Shown here in pieces: positions 9,301-19,568 of a stretch of 64,000 bases of DNA. A program made the translations under genes and the position numbers. The stretch's first letter is position 1. The number at the start of each line of letters is the position of its first letter. Source of the DNA: Kutzneria kofuensis (lineage in GTDB: Bacteria; Actinomycetota; Actinomycetes; Mycobacteriales; Pseudonocardiaceae); NCBI RefSeq assembly GCF_014203355.1, contig NZ_JACHIR010000004.1, forward strand, positions 62,001 to 126,000. The letters run 5' to 3'. Below the pieces are notes generated by a model. It was not told the DNA's origin. It saw only the letters and a program-made list of their open reading frames with translations, and made no database searches.

Positions 9301-9839
9301 CCGGCACGGAGTTTCTCCACCGCCAGCGCCACGGCGGCCAGGCTGCCGCTGCACGCCGTGTCCACCACCAACGCCGGCCCGGCGAAGTCGAACAGGTACG
9401 CGATCCGCGCGGCCATCGCCGCCGGCAGCGAACCCAGGATCTGGTTCGGGTCGTCGCCCTGGTACCCGCTGGCGTAGGCCCGGTTGGGCGCCGCGACGAT
9501 CACCGCCGTGGCCGAGCCGCGCAGCCGGCCCGGGGCGTAACCGGCGTTCTCGACCGCCTCGTGCACCAGGTGCAGGCCCAGCCGCTGGTGCGGATCCATC
9601 GCCTGGGCCTCGGCCAGGGACAGGCCGAAGAACTGGTGGTCGAACAGGTCCACCCGGTCCAGGTAGCCCAGCGGCACGTAAGCCGCGCCCGGCACGCCGC
9701 CGGCGTGGCGCACCCGGTCCTCGGCCGGGGCGCGCACGCTGTCCCGGCCGGCGGTCAGGTTCTCGTGCAGCTCGTCCAGGGTGTGCGCGTCCGGCAACCG
9801 GAGCGCGACACCGATGATCGCTATCGCTTCCTGCGCCAT
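3324..9839 (-). CDS. hybrid PKS-NRPS: KS-[degenerate AT]-T-C-A-T-C/E-like
   Basis: A 2171-aa megasynthase. The KS (about 1-430) has Cys163 in DTACSGS and both histidines (VECHGSGT, NFGHLDHAAG). Residues about 430-660 look like a shrunken AT whose GHSxG region reads VGSGHGNLA, so the serine is missing. A carrier follows (LGGTSIAG, about 712), then a C domain (HHIAFDG, about 900), an A domain ([11 protein letters not shown], about 1326; specificity pocket read by eye as D-G-A-A-W-G-M-I-A) and a carrier (IGGDSVLS, about 1699). The last domain is C/E-like, with HHFVHDE in place of HHxxxDG and an epimerase-type SVGWFTNAFP motif. There is no thioesterase. It adds one polyketide unit and one amino acid. 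The ATG at 9839 lies 11 bases after the previous gene, directly before the KS. Confidence 0.9.
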   Translation of the reverse strand: MAQEAIAIIGVALRLPDAHTLDELHENLTAGRDSVRAPAEDRVRHAGGVPGAAYVPLGYLDRVDLFDHQFFGLSLAEAQAMDPHQRLGLHLVHEAVENAGYAPGRLRGSATAVIVAAPNRAYASGYQGDDPNQILGSLPAAMAARIAYLFDFAGPALVVDTACSGSLAAVALAVEKLRAGRADLAVAGGVALETVLHLDEDDDPLLGVMSQVGVCRPFDAAADGTTGGEGGGFVLLKRLSEALADGDHVHAVLRGVAVNHNGAGATSMSAPSARAQAAAIRAAWQDAGVSAAEIGYVECHGSGTPLGDVVEADGLHQAFDRQLPPVGAVKGNFGHLDHAAGMAGLFKVLAGFRHSALYPTVHYDTPNPLFPQPIPVQTVSEPWRGAPLRAGLSSFGLTGTNVHAVLEQAPARQATVDDGMPRLVTVSARTPTALERYAVRLAAFLDETDHGLAEVAFALNAGRDDHAYRWAFTVHSTKELAEALREAEVPEPVREAPAVLLFSGDTEIDDATWADLAAQFPVDPALAGTLLRQRALYGLLGLPDARLVGSGHGNLAVRLIRGKITEAEALERSAEPSTPVNHEGLRRAARGFVAEGAVVLEMGADGALSRGIAELAPELPVVRLLSGDGLLAALGRLYELGVTLQWNTKARRIEAPTYPFEPVSCWHAPVEPVDTVAQPASSDVTESVAGLWAKALKAPDVRADSDYFALGGTSIAGIGLLREIESRFGARLTFADLYANRTVGELAALIEQRAGIAEDWTVPLVSRAGRLPLSINQEQLWYIDQLTPGTALYNIPTEVRYGGPLDRAALQAAFADLVERHEIMHSRIALGADGRPEVLLDAPRPALRVVDLSAEPERLAEHAEAEGVRGFDLAAGPLVRAVLYALSDVDHLLVVTWHHIAFDGWTPRIFLRDLSEFYRARLTGQPPELPELPIQYVDFAAWQRNWLDAERMGRGLAYWRSQLAGLRPRELPLDRPRPEVESHAGALLEFTLPREQAVALREFSRQEGVTTFVTMMAVMDALMHLWAGHRDVVVGAATSGRTNPATHELIGYFNNLLPFRTTVDGAESFRQLVRRCAATVTGVLDHEEIPFGAIVADLHPRRDASRHPVFTVAYTHQNTEAHPAELAGLTASAGDEGGFGIAPGTAKLDLTIGLSDQDGGPMRGYLEYATDLFDEPHMRRVVALYTEIVAKAMADPDRRLADYPDSVWSTIRAHAPEHPALVDGENSHSYGEICRRAEELAARLRAEGAGPVVPVLAERGVDMVVGWLAVLAADRAFVPLDPAAPDERTEQILADVGAPMMIVGTELRQLDGRPEPAAGLAYVAFTSGSTGRPQGCAIGHESLLNFLRWHGQRLGLSTADHVGQTFSAGFDGSVAEILSTLYHGATLHLLRDVKQTPATLLKWFADNGITVSALSTPMTELLLNDYTEQPGLVLRSLWTGGDRLRVRPPAGLPFTVLNMYGPTECTIAATCSVVSPRGDGAPDIGHPITGAEAYILDGDGKPLGVGEIGELYLGGAVVGRGYHRQPGLTAARFVADPFSARPGARMYRTGDLAARRPDGAIDFHGRADRQIALRGFRVEPAEVERVLVAQPGVREALVLSEELPSGGRRLVAHVAGEAVPAEPVLLAAVSAALPAHMVPGRVIVHDTLPKTANGKFDRASLNQENVMTTAGPVRVLSGIWSELLGREQIGLDEDFFQIGGDSVLSVGLAARAARAGVSITPQDVLRHPTLRGLSAVATTVQAETEPVDGTVELTPMIRQLLDAPGSTAADFVVIEVMDVPAGIDADALRTAVQRLTEAQEPLRYRFHRNSLGWRIEPAAESGHVFDTVVLPPLSRAEEHEILEADKDELLAEIDIQRGPLLRARFYQRGPQRGGVLLLLVHHFVHDEISAVPMLEDLNAALSGPLEPRPAAWRAWSRHLVASARSDELAGELTYWTSVLRGGRSVGTAPLAAVPGADPVVRHRTVRLGDSASLLTLPGAPSREAAVAAVARAWSRWRGTPNAFLSTVGHGAPNTFRPMDRSRSVGWFTNAFPLLVPVQPEARVRDALPAVADTLRAVPNDGVGYGILRQLSPATEAVQRLRALPEPQLLVEHKVSGLNPFRVGAGRIGMVPPMMATENRALLSVMPIIVATAVIDGELQLYLAHHGRFDARELSAFVEQLVVAFAELAGQR

Positions 9840-9850
9840 GCTCCCCCGCC

Positions 9851-12800
9851 TCACAGTTCCTGGTCGGCCGGGGTGGCCCCGGCGTCCAGTCGCGCGGCCA
9901 TCGCCTCGATGGTCGAGTCGTCCAGCAGCGCGCCGACCGGCACGGCCAGCCGGCCGGCCAACTGGAGCAGCGTCAGCGAGGAACCGCCGGCCTCGAAGAA
10001 CTTCTCCCGCACGCCGATGCGCTCGCGCCCGATCAGTTCCCGCCAGATCGCGGCCACCTCCCGTTCGGCGTCGGTGCGCGGCGGTTGATCGAGTTCGGCC
10101 CGCACGGCCCCGGGGTCCGGCAGCGCCCGCCGGTCGACCTTTCCGTTCGCGGTGAGCGGCAACTGGTCGAGCAGCACGAACTGGTGCGGCACAAGGTGAT
10201 CCGGCAGCCGCTCGACCAGGTACCCGCGCAGTTCCCGCTCGTCGACGGTCGACTCCACGTACGCCACGAGCCGTCGTGCCGGCCCGTCGCCCACTGCCAG
10301 CACCGCCACCCGCTCGACCGCCGGGTGCCGGCCGAGCACCGCCTCGACCTCGCCCAACTCCACCCGGAACCCGCGCACCTTCACCTGGTCGTCGGCCCGC
10401 CCGACGAAGAACAGGTTCCCGTCCGGTCCCCACCGGACCAGGTCCCCGGTCCGGTACCGGCGCTGCCCGTCCGGCCCGGCGACGAACCTGCTGGCCGTCA
10501 GCCCCGGCAGCCCGAGGTACCCGCGCGCCAGGCTCGGCCCGGCCAGGTACAACTCGCCGACCACGCCGACCGGCACGGGCCGCAACCACCGGTCCAGCAC
10601 GGACACCGTGGTGCCGATGGTGGGCCGTCCGATCGGCACCGGGCCGGGGCGCAGCGGCCCGGCCAGTGTCGTGCACACGGTGGCCTCACTGGGGCCGTAG
10701 CCGTTGAAGATCCGCCCGTTGCGGGACCAGCGCCGAACGAGTTCCTCGGTGCACACCTCCCCGCCGCTGATCACGGTCAGTCCCACCGGCATGCGCTCGG
10801 CGGGCAAGGTGGCCAACACGGCGGGCGGGGCCACCAGGTGCGTCACGCCCTCGGCGGTGATCGTCTCGACCAGTTCGGCGGTGTCGCCCCGGTGCGGCAC
10901 AGCGGTCGCCCCGGTCAGCAGGGCGATGCAGAACTCGAAGAAGGAGGCGTCGAAACCGATCGGGAGCCAGTGCGCCACCTTGGCTCCCGGCCCGACGCCT
11001 GCCCGGCGCACCACGGTCTCCACCATGTCGACCACGCCGCGGTGGGTCACCACCACCGCCTTGGGGCGGCCGGTGGAACCCGAGGTGTAGATCACGTACG
11101 CCGGATTGTCCACATGCGACACCACCGTCGGCGGGGTGGCCGGGTAGCCGCTCACGTCCTCCTTGCCGGTCACGAAAGCCGTTGCGCCGCAGTCGCGGAG
11201 CATCCAGCGCCGCCGCTCGGCCGGGAGTTTCGGGTCCACCGGCACGTAGGCGGCGCCGGTCTTCAGGATCGCCAGCATGCCAACGAGGTCGTCGGTGGCG
11301 AGGAAGGTCTCCGGACTGGCCCCGTGCTCGATCAGCTTGTGCGCCAACCTGTTCGTGCGCTCATCCAGTTCCGCGTAGGTGACGCCGGGCAGCGCGAGGG
11401 CCTGCGGCGTCCGGCGTGCCCACTCGGCGAAGAGATCCGGCACGCCGCGCGGCTCGGCCGGTTGGACCGGCTCCCGTTGCCAGCGGTCCACATCGGACAG
11501 TTCGGCCCCGGAGAGCATCGGGAGGTCGACCACCCGGCCACCTCGGGTCAGCCCGGCCAGCACGGTCACCAGGTGGCCGGCGAGCCGCTCGGCGGTCGCC
11601 GCGTCGAACAGTTCCGTGTCATAGCTCAGGTGCAGTTCGGCGTCCGGATACACCATCAGCCCGAGCCGGAAGTGGGTGGCATCCTCCCCGGTCAGGTCGA
11701 GGATCCGAATGCCGTTTCCGGAGACGGGCAGCGGGTCGCCCGGATAGTTCTCCACGGCGATCCCGCTGTGGTACAGCGGCGCTCCCGGGGGCATCTCGCT
11801 GACGGCTTGCTGCCGGGTGAGCGGCAGGTGGTCGAACTCGCGGGCGCGCACCTGCTCCTGCTGCAACCGGGACAGCAGGTCAAGCACCGGCTCGTCCGGC
11901 CGGATGCGGACCCGGGCGGGCAGCGTGTTGATCAGCGGCCCGGTGATCGTCTCGGCGCCGGGCAGTTCCGGCGGCCGGGTGGACACGGTGACCCCGTACA
12001 CCACGTCGGTCACATCGGCGTGCCTGGCCAGCACCACGGCCCAGCCGGCCTGGATGATCGTGTTCACGGTGACGCGGTTGTGCCGGGCGAACTCGCGCAG
12101 CTCCGGCAGCGGAACCACCACGGTCCGCGACCGGGTGGTCCGGTGGTCGGCCGCCGGCGTCCGGTCGTACGGCAACGGGGTCGGCGCCCGAAACCCGGCC
12201 AGTTCGGCCCGCCAGTAGCGCACGGCGGCCTGCTCGTCCCGACCACGCAGCCATTCCACGTAGTCCCGGTACGGCCGGTCGGCCACCGAACCTGGCTGTT
12301 CGCCGGCGCAGGCCGCGAGCACTCCCGCGAGCATTCGGGACACGCTCCAGCCGTCCACGAACAGGTGGTGGGTGGTCAGCAGTACCTGCACGCGGGTCTC
12401 GGTCAGCCGGATCAGCGTCAGCCGCAGCGGGATCGGCTCGCCCAGGTCCAGCCCGGCGGCCTGGTCCGCCGCCATCAGCCGGGAGACCCCGGCCCGTTGC
12501 TCGACGGCCGACCGGGACCGCCAGTCGTGCTGCTCGATCCTTGGTCGCGCGTCCCGGTGCACCACCTGGACCGGCTCGCCGACCCCGACCCAGTGCACGG
12601 TGCTGCGCAGTACCGGGGCGGCCGCGACCACACCCCGCCACGCCGCCGCCAGCACCTCCAGGTCCGTGACGCCCTCGATCTGGAAGGTGATCCGCCGGGA
12701 GTACACGTCCTCGGTCACCGAGTGGTACAGCAGGCCGGCCTGGAGCGGGCTGAGCGGGTACACGTCCTCCACCGCCCGCCCGTCGCCGACCAGCGCGTCC

Positions 12801-15800
12801 ACCTCGGCCTGGGTCAGATTGGCCAGCGGGAAATCCGAGGGGGTGCGGCCGCCGTGTCCGGCACGGCAGTGGGCGGTGATCTCCCGCAACGCGGTGAGCA
12901 TCGCCGTCGCCATCCCGTCGATCTCCGCCCGCTGGCGCTGATCACGGGAGTAGTCCCAGGTCAGCACCAGTTCGCCGGCGGCGACCCGGCCGGTCACCTC
13001 CAGCGGGAAAGGCCGGGACTCGGCCGGATGGATGCCGTCGACCATCGGGAACTCGCGGCCCGTGTAGAACTGCCCGGCCCGATCCGGCTCGGCGAACCGG
13101 CCCAGGTAGTTGAAGCTGACCCGGGGCTCCCCCTCGCCCGGCAGCGCATCGGTCAGCTGGCGCAGCGCGTCGAAGCCGATCCCGCGCCCCGGCACGGCCC
13201 GCAGCTGCTCCTTGGCCGCCTTGAGGCGGGCACCCCAGTCCGAAGTGGACGGAAGGTCCAGCAGAACCGGGAACTGGCTGGTGAACCAGCCCACCGTGCG
13301 GCTCAGGTCCACCTCCGGGAACAACTGCTCCCGCCCGTGCCCCTCCAGGTTGACCACGACCCGGCCGCCCAGGGTGGCCGCCAGCGCGCTGAGCAGCACG
13401 TCGTTGGGCTGCGTCCGGTAAGCGGCCGGCACCTCCCGCAGCAGCGCCGTGGTCTCCGCCCGGTCCAGCCGCACCGTCACCCGCTCCGTACTGGCAACGG
13501 TCGCCGTGGCGGGCCGTTCCGCCGGCATTCGGGACGCCCAGTAGTCGATCTCGTGGTCCAGCGCCCCGGACTGCACGTGCGCCACCAGGCGCCGTGCCCA
13601 GTGCCGCATCGAGGTCGTCCTGGCCCCCAGATCCACCGGCTCCCCGGCCTTCACCTGCGTGTACGCCGTACGCAGGTCGTCCAACAGGATGCGCCAGGAG
13701 ACACCGTCAACCACCAAGTGATGCACCATGAGCAACAGTCGAGCTCCGTGGTCGAAGAAGATCGCCTTGACCAACGGACCGTCCCGAAGGCTCAACTCGC
13801 CGTGCGCCGCGGCGACGCGGGCATCGATCTCCGTCCCGGTGTGCCGCTCCCAGAACTCCCCGAGTTCCGTGCCGATCCGCAATCGCCACTCCCCGGCCAC
13901 CTGCTCGGCGCGGGTCCGCAACACCTCGTGCTGTTCCAGCACCGCCTGGACAGCGGCTCGGACGGCATTCGGGTCGACGCCCGGGACCAGTTCGACGAAC
14001 CGGGGCATGGTGAAGTGGTCGGGACGTTCGGTGAACCGATCGAAGAACCACCGCTGGATGGGTGTCAGCGGCATCGGACCGGTGCCCGGTTCCTCGGGCG
14101 CCTCGGCCCGCCGCTCGGAAACGGTGGGTGCGAGCTGCTCGATGCTCTGGTGCCGGAAGATGTCCTGGGTCGTCGTGTGCCACCCGGCCTTGGCCAGCTC
14201 GGCGACCACCCGCACGCTCAGGATCGAGTCCCCGCCCAGCTCGAAGAAGTTGTCCAGCACGCCGACGTCGGGGACGCCGAGCACCGAGGTCCAGGCGGCG
14301 GCCAGTGCCCGTTCCACCGGTGTTCGGGCGGCGACGTGCCTGGTGACGGCCCGTTCCGGGGTCGGGAGCCCGGTCCGGTCCACCTTCCCGGCGGCGGTCC
14401 GCGGCAGCGCGTCCACCACGACGAAGTCCGCCGGAACCATGTGCCGCGGCAGGGACTCCGCGAGGAACCGGCGCACCTGGGGCACGGCCAGCCCGGTGAC
14501 CACGTAGCCGACCAACCGGTTGTCCCGCAACACCACGGCGGCCTCGGCGACCTCGGGGTGCCGGGTCAGCGCCGCCTCGATCTCGGCGGGCTCGATCCGG
14601 TGCCCACGCACCTTCACCTGCGAGTCCACGCGGCCCAGGAACTCCAGCTCCCCGTCCTGGCGCACCCGCACCAGGTCCCCGGACCGGTACATTCGCGCAC
14701 CGGGCTCGCCGAACGGGTCGGCCAAGAACCGCTCCGCCGTCTCACCGGGCCGGCCCACGTAGCCTCGGGCCAGTCCCGCACCGCCGATGTACAGCTCGCC
14801 CACCATCCCGGCCGGCACCGGCCGCAAATGCGGGTCGAGCACGTGGCAGGTGGCCCCGGCCACCGGCAAGCCGATCGGCACTACCGCGCCCGGCTCGCGG
14901 ACCTCGCTCATGGTGGCCGCGACCGTGGTCTCGGTGGGACCGTAGATGTTGCCGAACACCCGGCCCGGCAGCCATTTCGCGACCAGCTCGGGTGGGCACA
15001 CCTCGCCCCCGGTGTACACCGATCTGATCCCCGGCACCCGCTCCGGGTCGACAGTGGACAGCAAGCTGGGCAGCAGTTGCAGCGTGGTCACGCCGTCCTG
15101 GTTGAGCTGCTCCTCCAGCGGGATGCCATCGGACCGGCTCAGACACAGTGTCGCCCCGCACAGCAGCGGCATCAGCGCCTGCCACAGCCCCGCGTCGAAG
15201 CTGACCGAGATCTGCCCAAGGATCCGCTCCCCCGGCCCGATCCGCATCCGCCGCCCGCTGTCGAGCACGTAGTTCACCAGGGACCGGTGCGTCACGGCCA
15301 CACCCTTTGGCCGCCCGGTCGAGCCCGAGGTGTAGATCACGTAGGCCAGGTTCGCCGGCCGCACGGTGCTGACCGCCGCGGGCGCGTCCGCAGCGTCCAC
15401 GGAGCTGAGGACCATGGCCGCCCCGCTGTGCTCGGCCATGTACGCCAACCGTTCGCTCGGGTAGGTCGGGTCGAGCGGCACCAGTACGCCGCCGGCCTTG
15501 AGCACGGCGAGCATGGCGGTGATCAGGTCGATGGAGCGCGGGAACCGGACGCCGACCGCAACCTCCGGGCCGACCCCTTGCGCGGCGAGGTGATTGGCCA
15601 GCCGGGTCACGCGCCGGTCCAGCTCGCGATAGGTCAACCGGGACGAACCGTGCACCAGGGCCACCTGGTCGGGCACCTGCCGCGCCCAGCGCTCGAACAG
15701 GTCGTACGCGCAGTCGCCCTCCGGTTCGGCGGGTGGTCCCATCAGGCTGCCGGCCCCCGGCAGCGGCAGGGAACGCAACGGCCGGTCGGGGCACTCGGCG

Positions 15801-18718
15801 ACCGCGGCGAGCAAGCCCGTGAGCTGCTCGGTCAGACCGTCGATCGTGCCGGCCTCGTAGAGGGCGGTGCTGTAGTTGACCAGCACCCGCAGCTCCCCGC
15901 CGACCTCGCGGAACTCCACGGCGAGATCGACATTCGTCGCCACCAGCGGCACCTCGACCTCGGTGGCGGTCAGACCGGCGAAGCGCCGGCCGCGGCTCGG
16001 CGCATTCTGCATCACCACCATGACCTGCACCAGCGGCGGGCGGGCGGGATCGCGGTGCGGCGCCAGTTCCCGCACCACCTGCTCGAAGGGGACCTCCGCG
16101 TTGGCCATGGCGTCCAGAACGCTTTCCCGCACCCGCGCCAGCAGCTCCGTGAAGCTCCACTTCTCGTCCACAGTGGACCGGACGACCGCGGTGTTCACGA
16201 AGAACCCGACCAGGTTCGCCCACTCGGCCCGGTCCCGGCCGCCGTGCGCGGTACCGATCGCCACCTCGGACTGCCGGCTGTACCTGGCGAAGAGCACCTG
16301 GCAGGCGGCGATCAACACGGTGAACAGGCTCACCTGGCGATCCCGCGCGAACCTCCTGAGCCGGTCGGTCGCCGCGCCGGGCAGGAATCGCTGCCGGGTG
16401 GCACCCGCGCTGTCGCGGACCACCGGCCGCGGCCGGTCCGGCGGCACCTCGGTGGGGACCAACCCGGCGAGTTCCTTCCGCCAGTGGTCCAGTTGCCGCC
16501 GCACTCGGTCGCTGGCGAGCTGTTCCCGTTGCCACAGCGTGTAATCCGCGTAGTCGGCCGGCAGTTCGGGCAGTTCCTCGCCGGAGTACAGGGCGGCGAG
16601 GTCGGACAGTAGCACCTCGTTGGCCCAGTCGTCGGTGACGATGTGGTGCATCATCAGCACCAGCACGTGCTCCTCGGCGCCGACGCGCACCAGCGTGCAC
16701 CGCAGCAACGGCCCCGTCCGCAGGTCGAACTGCACACCGGCCTCGGCCCGCAACACCTGCTCCAGCGGCTGCTCGGTGAGCACGACCCGGACCGGGGCCG
16801 GCGGGTGCACGACCTGGGCGCCGTCCTCGAAGGTGGTCCGCAACATGCTGTGCCGCGCCACCAACGAGGTGAGTGCGCGGTTCACCCTGTCCAGGTCCAG
16901 CGGCCCGGTGAGGCGCAACGCCTTGCCCAGGTTGTAGTCGCTGCCGGGCTGGTGGCCGTGCAGGAACCAGAGCGGCTGTTGGTTGGCGGACAGCGGAAGC
17001 CGAAGGCCGGCGCCCCGTCCGCCGACCGGCACGGCCGCCGGGGTCAGCACGGCGGCCAGCTCGGCCACGGTGGGTCGGTCGAACAGCGCGCGATACGGCC
17101 ACACGGCACCGAGTTCGGCACGGGCCGCCGCGGCGATCTGGATGCCGAGGATCGAGTCCCCGCCCAGGTCGAAGAAGTTGTCGTGCACGCCGACCCGGTC
17201 CACGCCCAGCACCTCGGACCAGATCCGGGCCAGTCCCGCCTCGGTCTCGGTGCGCGGACGCTCGTACGAGCCGGGCCCCGGCGCGGCCGGCAGGCTCCGG
17301 CGATCGAGCTTTCCGTTCGGCAGCAGCGGTAACCGGTCCAGCACGAGCACCGCACTCGGCACCATGTGCGGGGGCAGCCGGTCCGCCAGGAAGTCACGCA
17401 GCTCGGCCGGTGTGGCCGCGCTCTCGACGTAGCCGACCAGCCTCGGCTGCCCGACCACCGCCGCGCGGCGCACCCCGGGGTGTGCCAGCAGCGCGTTCTC
17501 GATCTCGCCCAGCTCGATCCGGAACCCCCGGATCTTGACCTGCTCGTCGGCCCGGCCGAGATAGTCCAGGGCGCCGTCGGGCCTGCGCCGCACCACGTCC
17601 CCGGACCGGTACATCCGGCTGCCGTCCGCGACGAACGGGTCGGCGACGAACCGAGTGGCGGTCAGCCCGGGACGGCGGTGGTAGCCGCGCGCCACACCGG
17701 CCCCGCCGAGGTACAGCTCGCCCTCCTCGGCCGGCCGCAACGCGTCGTCGAGCACGTACGCCGTGGTGCCGGGGATCGGCGGCCCGATCGGGACGAACGC
17801 GGCTCCGCCCAACTGGTCCACGGTGGGCCGCGAAACGCACGAGTCCACCGTGGTCTCGGTGGTCCCGAACGCGTTGACCACGACGGTCTCCGGGACCAGC
17901 TTGCCGGCCAGTTCCCGGAAGTCCCGCGCCGGCCAGGCCTCCGAGCCCACCGAGAGCAGTCGCAGGGCCGGCAGCCCGCCCACCCGGCCCATCGCCTTGA
18001 CCAGGCCGGGAAGCGCCTCGATGGCGTCACCCCGGTGTTCGGCGAACAGGTCGAGCAGCAGCGCCGGGTCGGCGATCGCCCGCTCCGGCGCGATGATCAG
18101 CGTGCCGCCGCAGAACACCGAACGGAGCAGGTCGGCGAGGAACAGGTCCACCGCGAGGCCCGTGACCGACACGAACCGCAGCGGACGCTCCCGCAACCGG
18201 TACATCTCCTGCCACGCGGCCAGCACCGACGCCAGGTTCCGGTGCGTGACCGTGACTCCTTTGGGCGGCCCGGTGGAGCCCGAGGTGTAGATCAGGTAGG
18301 CGGCGTCCTCCCAGTGCCGGACCACTTCCGGTGCCCGCGCCGGGTACCCGGCGAGATCGTCGTCGAGCAGCACCAGGTCGGCCGGCCCGAACCCGGACGC
18401 CAGCGCGGATTCGGTGACCACGACCCGGACCCCGGAGTCCGCCCGCATCCAGTCCAGTCGCGCGACCGGGTACTCGGGATCGAAGGGCACGTAACCGGCC
18501 CCGGAACGCAGGATTCCGAGTATGCCGACCACCATCCACGGCCCACGGCGTACCGACAGTCCGACCATTTCCCCGGTCCGCTCCCCCAGGGCGTTGGCCA
18601 GTCGGGCGGACTGCTCGTCCAACTCGGCGAAGGACAGCCGCCGGTCGCCGAAGACCACCGCGGTCGCCCCGGGCCTGTCCCGGACCCGCGCGAAGAATTC
18701 GCCAAGCGGCTGCTGCAC
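9851..18718 (-). CDS. three-module NRPS: A-T-C-A-T-E-C-A-T
   Basis: A 2955-aa peptide synthetase that starts with an A domain and so looks like the initiation protein. Order by motif: A1 ([12 protein letters not shown], about 144), T1 (LGGDSILG, about 518), C1 (HHIVTDD, about 693, last Gly replaced by Asp), A2 (about 1126), T2 (about 1495), E (HHLVVDG, about 1668, and [11 protein letters not shown]), C2 (HHLFVDG, about 2119), A3 (about 2544), T3 (EAGGSSL, about 2909). Residue 2 of the peptide is therefore probably D-configured. Pocket residues read by eye are D-L-A-A-L-V-A-V-D, D-A-W-Q-Y-G-I-V-A and D-A-F-V-I-G-G-V-C; no substrate is assigned. The GTG at 18718 has a G-rich run just upstream and gives a typical A-domain N terminus; a TTG at 18820 would add 34 residues. 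Confidence 0.9.
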   Translation of the reverse strand: MQQPLGEFFARVRDRPGATAVVFGDRRLSFAELDEQSARLANALGERTGEMVGLSVRRGPWMVVGILGILRSGAGYVPFDPEYPVARLDWMRADSGVRVVVTESALASGFGPADLVLLDDDLAGYPARAPEVVRHWEDAAYLIYTSGSTGPPKGVTVTHRNLASVLAAWQEMYRLRERPLRFVSVTGLAVDLFLADLLRSVFCGGTLIIAPERAIADPALLLDLFAEHRGDAIEALPGLVKAMGRVGGLPALRLLSVGSEAWPARDFRELAGKLVPETVVVNAFGTTETTVDSCVSRPTVDQLGGAAFVPIGPPIPGTTAYVLDDALRPAEEGELYLGGAGVARGYHRRPGLTATRFVADPFVADGSRMYRSGDVVRRRPDGALDYLGRADEQVKIRGFRIELGEIENALLAHPGVRRAAVVGQPRLVGYVESAATPAELRDFLADRLPPHMVPSAVLVLDRLPLLPNGKLDRRSLPAAPGPGSYERPRTETEAGLARIWSEVLGVDRVGVHDNFFDLGGDSILGIQIAAAARAELGAVWPYRALFDRPTVAELAAVLTPAAVPVGGRGAGLRLPLSANQQPLWFLHGHQPGSDYNLGKALRLTGPLDLDRVNRALTSLVARHSMLRTTFEDGAQVVHPPAPVRVVLTEQPLEQVLRAEAGVQFDLRTGPLLRCTLVRVGAEEHVLVLMMHHIVTDDWANEVLLSDLAALYSGEELPELPADYADYTLWQREQLASDRVRRQLDHWRKELAGLVPTEVPPDRPRPVVRDSAGATRQRFLPGAATDRLRRFARDRQVSLFTVLIAACQVLFARYSRQSEVAIGTAHGGRDRAEWANLVGFFVNTAVVRSTVDEKWSFTELLARVRESVLDAMANAEVPFEQVVRELAPHRDPARPPLVQVMVVMQNAPSRGRRFAGLTATEVEVPLVATNVDLAVEFREVGGELRVLVNYSTALYEAGTIDGLTEQLTGLLAAVAECPDRPLRSLPLPGAGSLMGPPAEPEGDCAYDLFERWARQVPDQVALVHGSSRLTYRELDRRVTRLANHLAAQGVGPEVAVGVRFPRSIDLITAMLAVLKAGGVLVPLDPTYPSERLAYMAEHSGAAMVLSSVDAADAPAAVSTVRPANLAYVIYTSGSTGRPKGVAVTHRSLVNYVLDSGRRMRIGPGERILGQISVSFDAGLWQALMPLLCGATLCLSRSDGIPLEEQLNQDGVTTLQLLPSLLSTVDPERVPGIRSVYTGGEVCPPELVAKWLPGRVFGNIYGPTETTVAATMSEVREPGAVVPIGLPVAGATCHVLDPHLRPVPAGMVGELYIGGAGLARGYVGRPGETAERFLADPFGEPGARMYRSGDLVRVRQDGELEFLGRVDSQVKVRGHRIEPAEIEAALTRHPEVAEAAVVLRDNRLVGYVVTGLAVPQVRRFLAESLPRHMVPADFVVVDALPRTAAGKVDRTGLPTPERAVTRHVAARTPVERALAAAWTSVLGVPDVGVLDNFFELGGDSILSVRVVAELAKAGWHTTTQDIFRHQSIEQLAPTVSERRAEAPEEPGTGPMPLTPIQRWFFDRFTERPDHFTMPRFVELVPGVDPNAVRAAVQAVLEQHEVLRTRAEQVAGEWRLRIGTELGEFWERHTGTEIDARVAAAHGELSLRDGPLVKAIFFDHGARLLLMVHHLVVDGVSWRILLDDLRTAYTQVKAGEPVDLGARTTSMRHWARRLVAHVQSGALDHEIDYWASRMPAERPATATVASTERVTVRLDRAETTALLREVPAAYRTQPNDVLLSALAATLGGRVVVNLEGHGREQLFPEVDLSRTVGWFTSQFPVLLDLPSTSDWGARLKAAKEQLRAVPGRGIGFDALRQLTDALPGEGEPRVSFNYLGRFAEPDRAGQFYTGREFPMVDGIHPAESRPFPLEVTGRVAAGELVLTWDYSRDQRQRAEIDGMATAMLTALREITAHCRAGHGGRTPSDFPLANLTQAEVDALVGDGRAVEDVYPLSPLQAGLLYHSVTEDVYSRRITFQIEGVTDLEVLAAAWRGVVAAAPVLRSTVHWVGVGEPVQVVHRDARPRIEQHDWRSRSAVEQRAGVSRLMAADQAAGLDLGEPIPLRLTLIRLTETRVQVLLTTHHLFVDGWSVSRMLAGVLAACAGEQPGSVADRPYRDYVEWLRGRDEQAAVRYWRAELAGFRAPTPLPYDRTPAADHRTTRSRTVVVPLPELREFARHNRVTVNTIIQAGWAVVLARHADVTDVVYGVTVSTRPPELPGAETITGPLINTLPARVRIRPDEPVLDLLSRLQQEQVRAREFDHLPLTRQQAVSEMPPGAPLYHSGIAVENYPGDPLPVSGNGIRILDLTGEDATHFRLGLMVYPDAELHLSYDTELFDAATAERLAGHLVTVLAGLTRGGRVVDLPMLSGAELSDVDRWQREPVQPAEPRGVPDLFAEWARRTPQALALPGVTYAELDERTNRLAHKLIEHGASPETFLATDDLVGMLAILKTGAAYVPVDPKLPAERRRWMLRDCGATAFVTGKEDVSGYPATPPTVVSHVDNPAYVIYTSGSTGRPKAVVVTHRGVVDMVETVVRRAGVGPGAKVAHWLPIGFDASFFEFCIALLTGATAVPHRGDTAELVETITAEGVTHLVAPPAVLATLPAERMPVGLTVISGGEVCTEELVRRWSRNGRIFNGYGPSEATVCTTLAGPLRPGPVPIGRPTIGTTVSVLDRWLRPVPVGVVGELYLAGPSLARGYLGLPGLTASRFVAGPDGQRRYRTGDLVRWGPDGNLFFVGRADDQVKVRGFRVELGEVEAVLGRHPAVERVAVLAVGDGPARRLVAYVESTVDERELRGYLVERLPDHLVPHQFVLLDQLPLTANGKVDRRALPDPGAVRAELDQPPRTDAEREVAAIWRELIGRERIGVREKFFEAGGSSLTLLQLAGRLAVPVGALLDDSTIEAMAARLDAGATPADQEL

Positions 18719-18791
18719 GATCCCCCCATGGCCCGCTGCCGTCACGCCGCCAGCCGGGGCGACCGCCAACAAGATCCTTCTGCTGTCAACG

Positions 18792-18843
18792 AATTCATCA
18801 GCTCGCCGCGCCTGTGTCAAGACTCCTTTGCCGATAGGGCAAA
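18792..18843 (-). promoter_or_regulatory. candidate promoter and operator of the NRPS operon
   Basis: On the minus strand TTGACA (18820-18815) is followed after 17 bases by TGAATT (18797-18792), a perfect -35 with a weak -10. Directly upstream lies a perfect inverted repeat, TTTGCC-5 nt-GGCAAA (18827-18843), at the position expected for an activator. If this promoter is used, the TTG at 18820 cannot be the start codon, which supports the GTG at 18718. Confidence 0.4.
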
Positions 18844-19072
18844 TTGGTCACGCCCTGGTCCGGGGCTCCTCAGCCGCCCGCTCGTCGGACACCACGGGCG
18901 GGCGGCGGACTCCTCGGTGAAGTGGCACCGGCATCGGCACGAGTCCACTTCGGACACGGTGTCGTCCCTGGTGTCCGGTAGCAGCGCGATACCGCTGGCG
19001 GCGCGACCGCCGGGCACGCGAGTCGCGATCCTCGTCGGCGAGAGATAGTCATGGGGCGGACGGCATCCTCCG
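18844..19072. other. intergenic stretch without a supported gene
   Basis: Open frames exist here on both strands, but none has a recognisable domain, a good ribosome binding site or conserved composition. It lies between the NRPS control region and the regulator remnant, and may contain more of the eroded regulator. Confidence 0.4.
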
Positions 19073-19073
19073 G

Positions 19074-19305
19074 TCACGGGCACTGCGCCGTTTGCGTCGG
19101 TCGATCGCCGGCGGCTACCGGCTGCACGACCTGATCCGAACGTGCGCCCATGGACGCCGCCCGGATCCCGGTGACGGGCCGACGGGCCGTGGTCGACTGC
19201 CTGCTCACGGCCCGGCTTGACGTCGCCGAGCACGCCTCGGACCAACTGCCGGTCGACCTGTTGCGGACGACGCCGAGGCGGCGCCGGGCGGCGTGGGCCG
19301 TGCCG
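19074..19305 (+). pseudogene. frameshifted fragment of an AfsR/SARP-type regulator
   Basis: In one frame (19113-19148) the translation reads GYRLHDLIRTCA. This closely matches the YR-x-HDL-x-R-x-YA segment that follows the NB-ARC domain in AfsR/SARP-like regulators. The next segment of such proteins, a leucine-rich helix after paired arginines, appears in the +1 frame from 19150 as RRAVVDCLLTARLDVAEHA. The two pieces are in different frames and nothing on either side extends them, so this looks like a decayed gene tail. A cluster-linked regulator once placed beside the NRPS operon is plausible. The match is by motif only. Confidence 0.35.
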
Positions 19306-19322
19306 GTCCTGTCTGTCCCGGA

Positions 19323-19333
19323 TGAAAGTTTCA
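19323..19333. promoter_or_regulatory. TGAAAGTTTCA palindrome
   Basis: A perfect 11-base palindrome about 110 bases upstream of the predicted promoter of the first GH54 gene. It belongs to a family of related sites found upstream of other hydrolase genes here (30735, 36956, 51039, 61358). Confidence 0.5.
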
Positions 19334-19442
19334 CGGCACGGAGCGGCACGTACGCCGGAACTCGGCATCGTCACCTGACCCTGTTTTGCCTGCCACAGCG
19401 ACGCTTCCGCTCATCCCGGCCGGCAGCCGGATCACGAAGGTC

Positions 19443-19481
19443 TGGACAGACCGCCGACGAGCAGCCATAAGTAGTACTTAT
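19443..19481 (+). promoter_or_regulatory. promoter with overlapping palindromic operator, first GH54 gene
   Basis: TGGACA (19443-19448), a 17-base spacer and CATAAG (19466-19471) form a good sigma-70-type promoter. The A/T-rich inverted repeat ATAAGT-AGT-ACTTAT (19467-19481) covers the -10 and the predicted start site, as expected for a repressor operator. The predicted 5' leader is about 200 nt and contains a short ORF. Confidence 0.5.
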
Positions 19482-19568
19482 CCGGGCGCCGGTCACGGCC
19501 AGGCATGGCGTTCGGTCAGGCACCTGCTGGACGGCAATGCCAACGGTCAGCGGATCAAGAGGAGAGTC

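Noticed and set aside
5790-10088. 1432-codon open frame on the plus strand opposite the PKS-NRPS
   Set aside because: Antisense shadow of a GC-rich gene with clear KS, C and A motifs on the other strand; low-complexity Arg/His/Gln/Gly translation.
10085-16612. 2175-codon plus-strand open frame opposite the NRPS
   Set aside because: Shadow of the A-T-C-A-T-E-C-A-T protein; no domain in the translation.
9851-18718. Assignment of amino-acid substrates to the A domains
   Set aside because: Pocket residues were read by eye and do not match a code I can name with confidence.
18817-19374. 185-codon minus-strand frame upstream of the NRPS
   Set aside because: No domain, no ribosome site and overlaps the regulator remnant on the plus strand.
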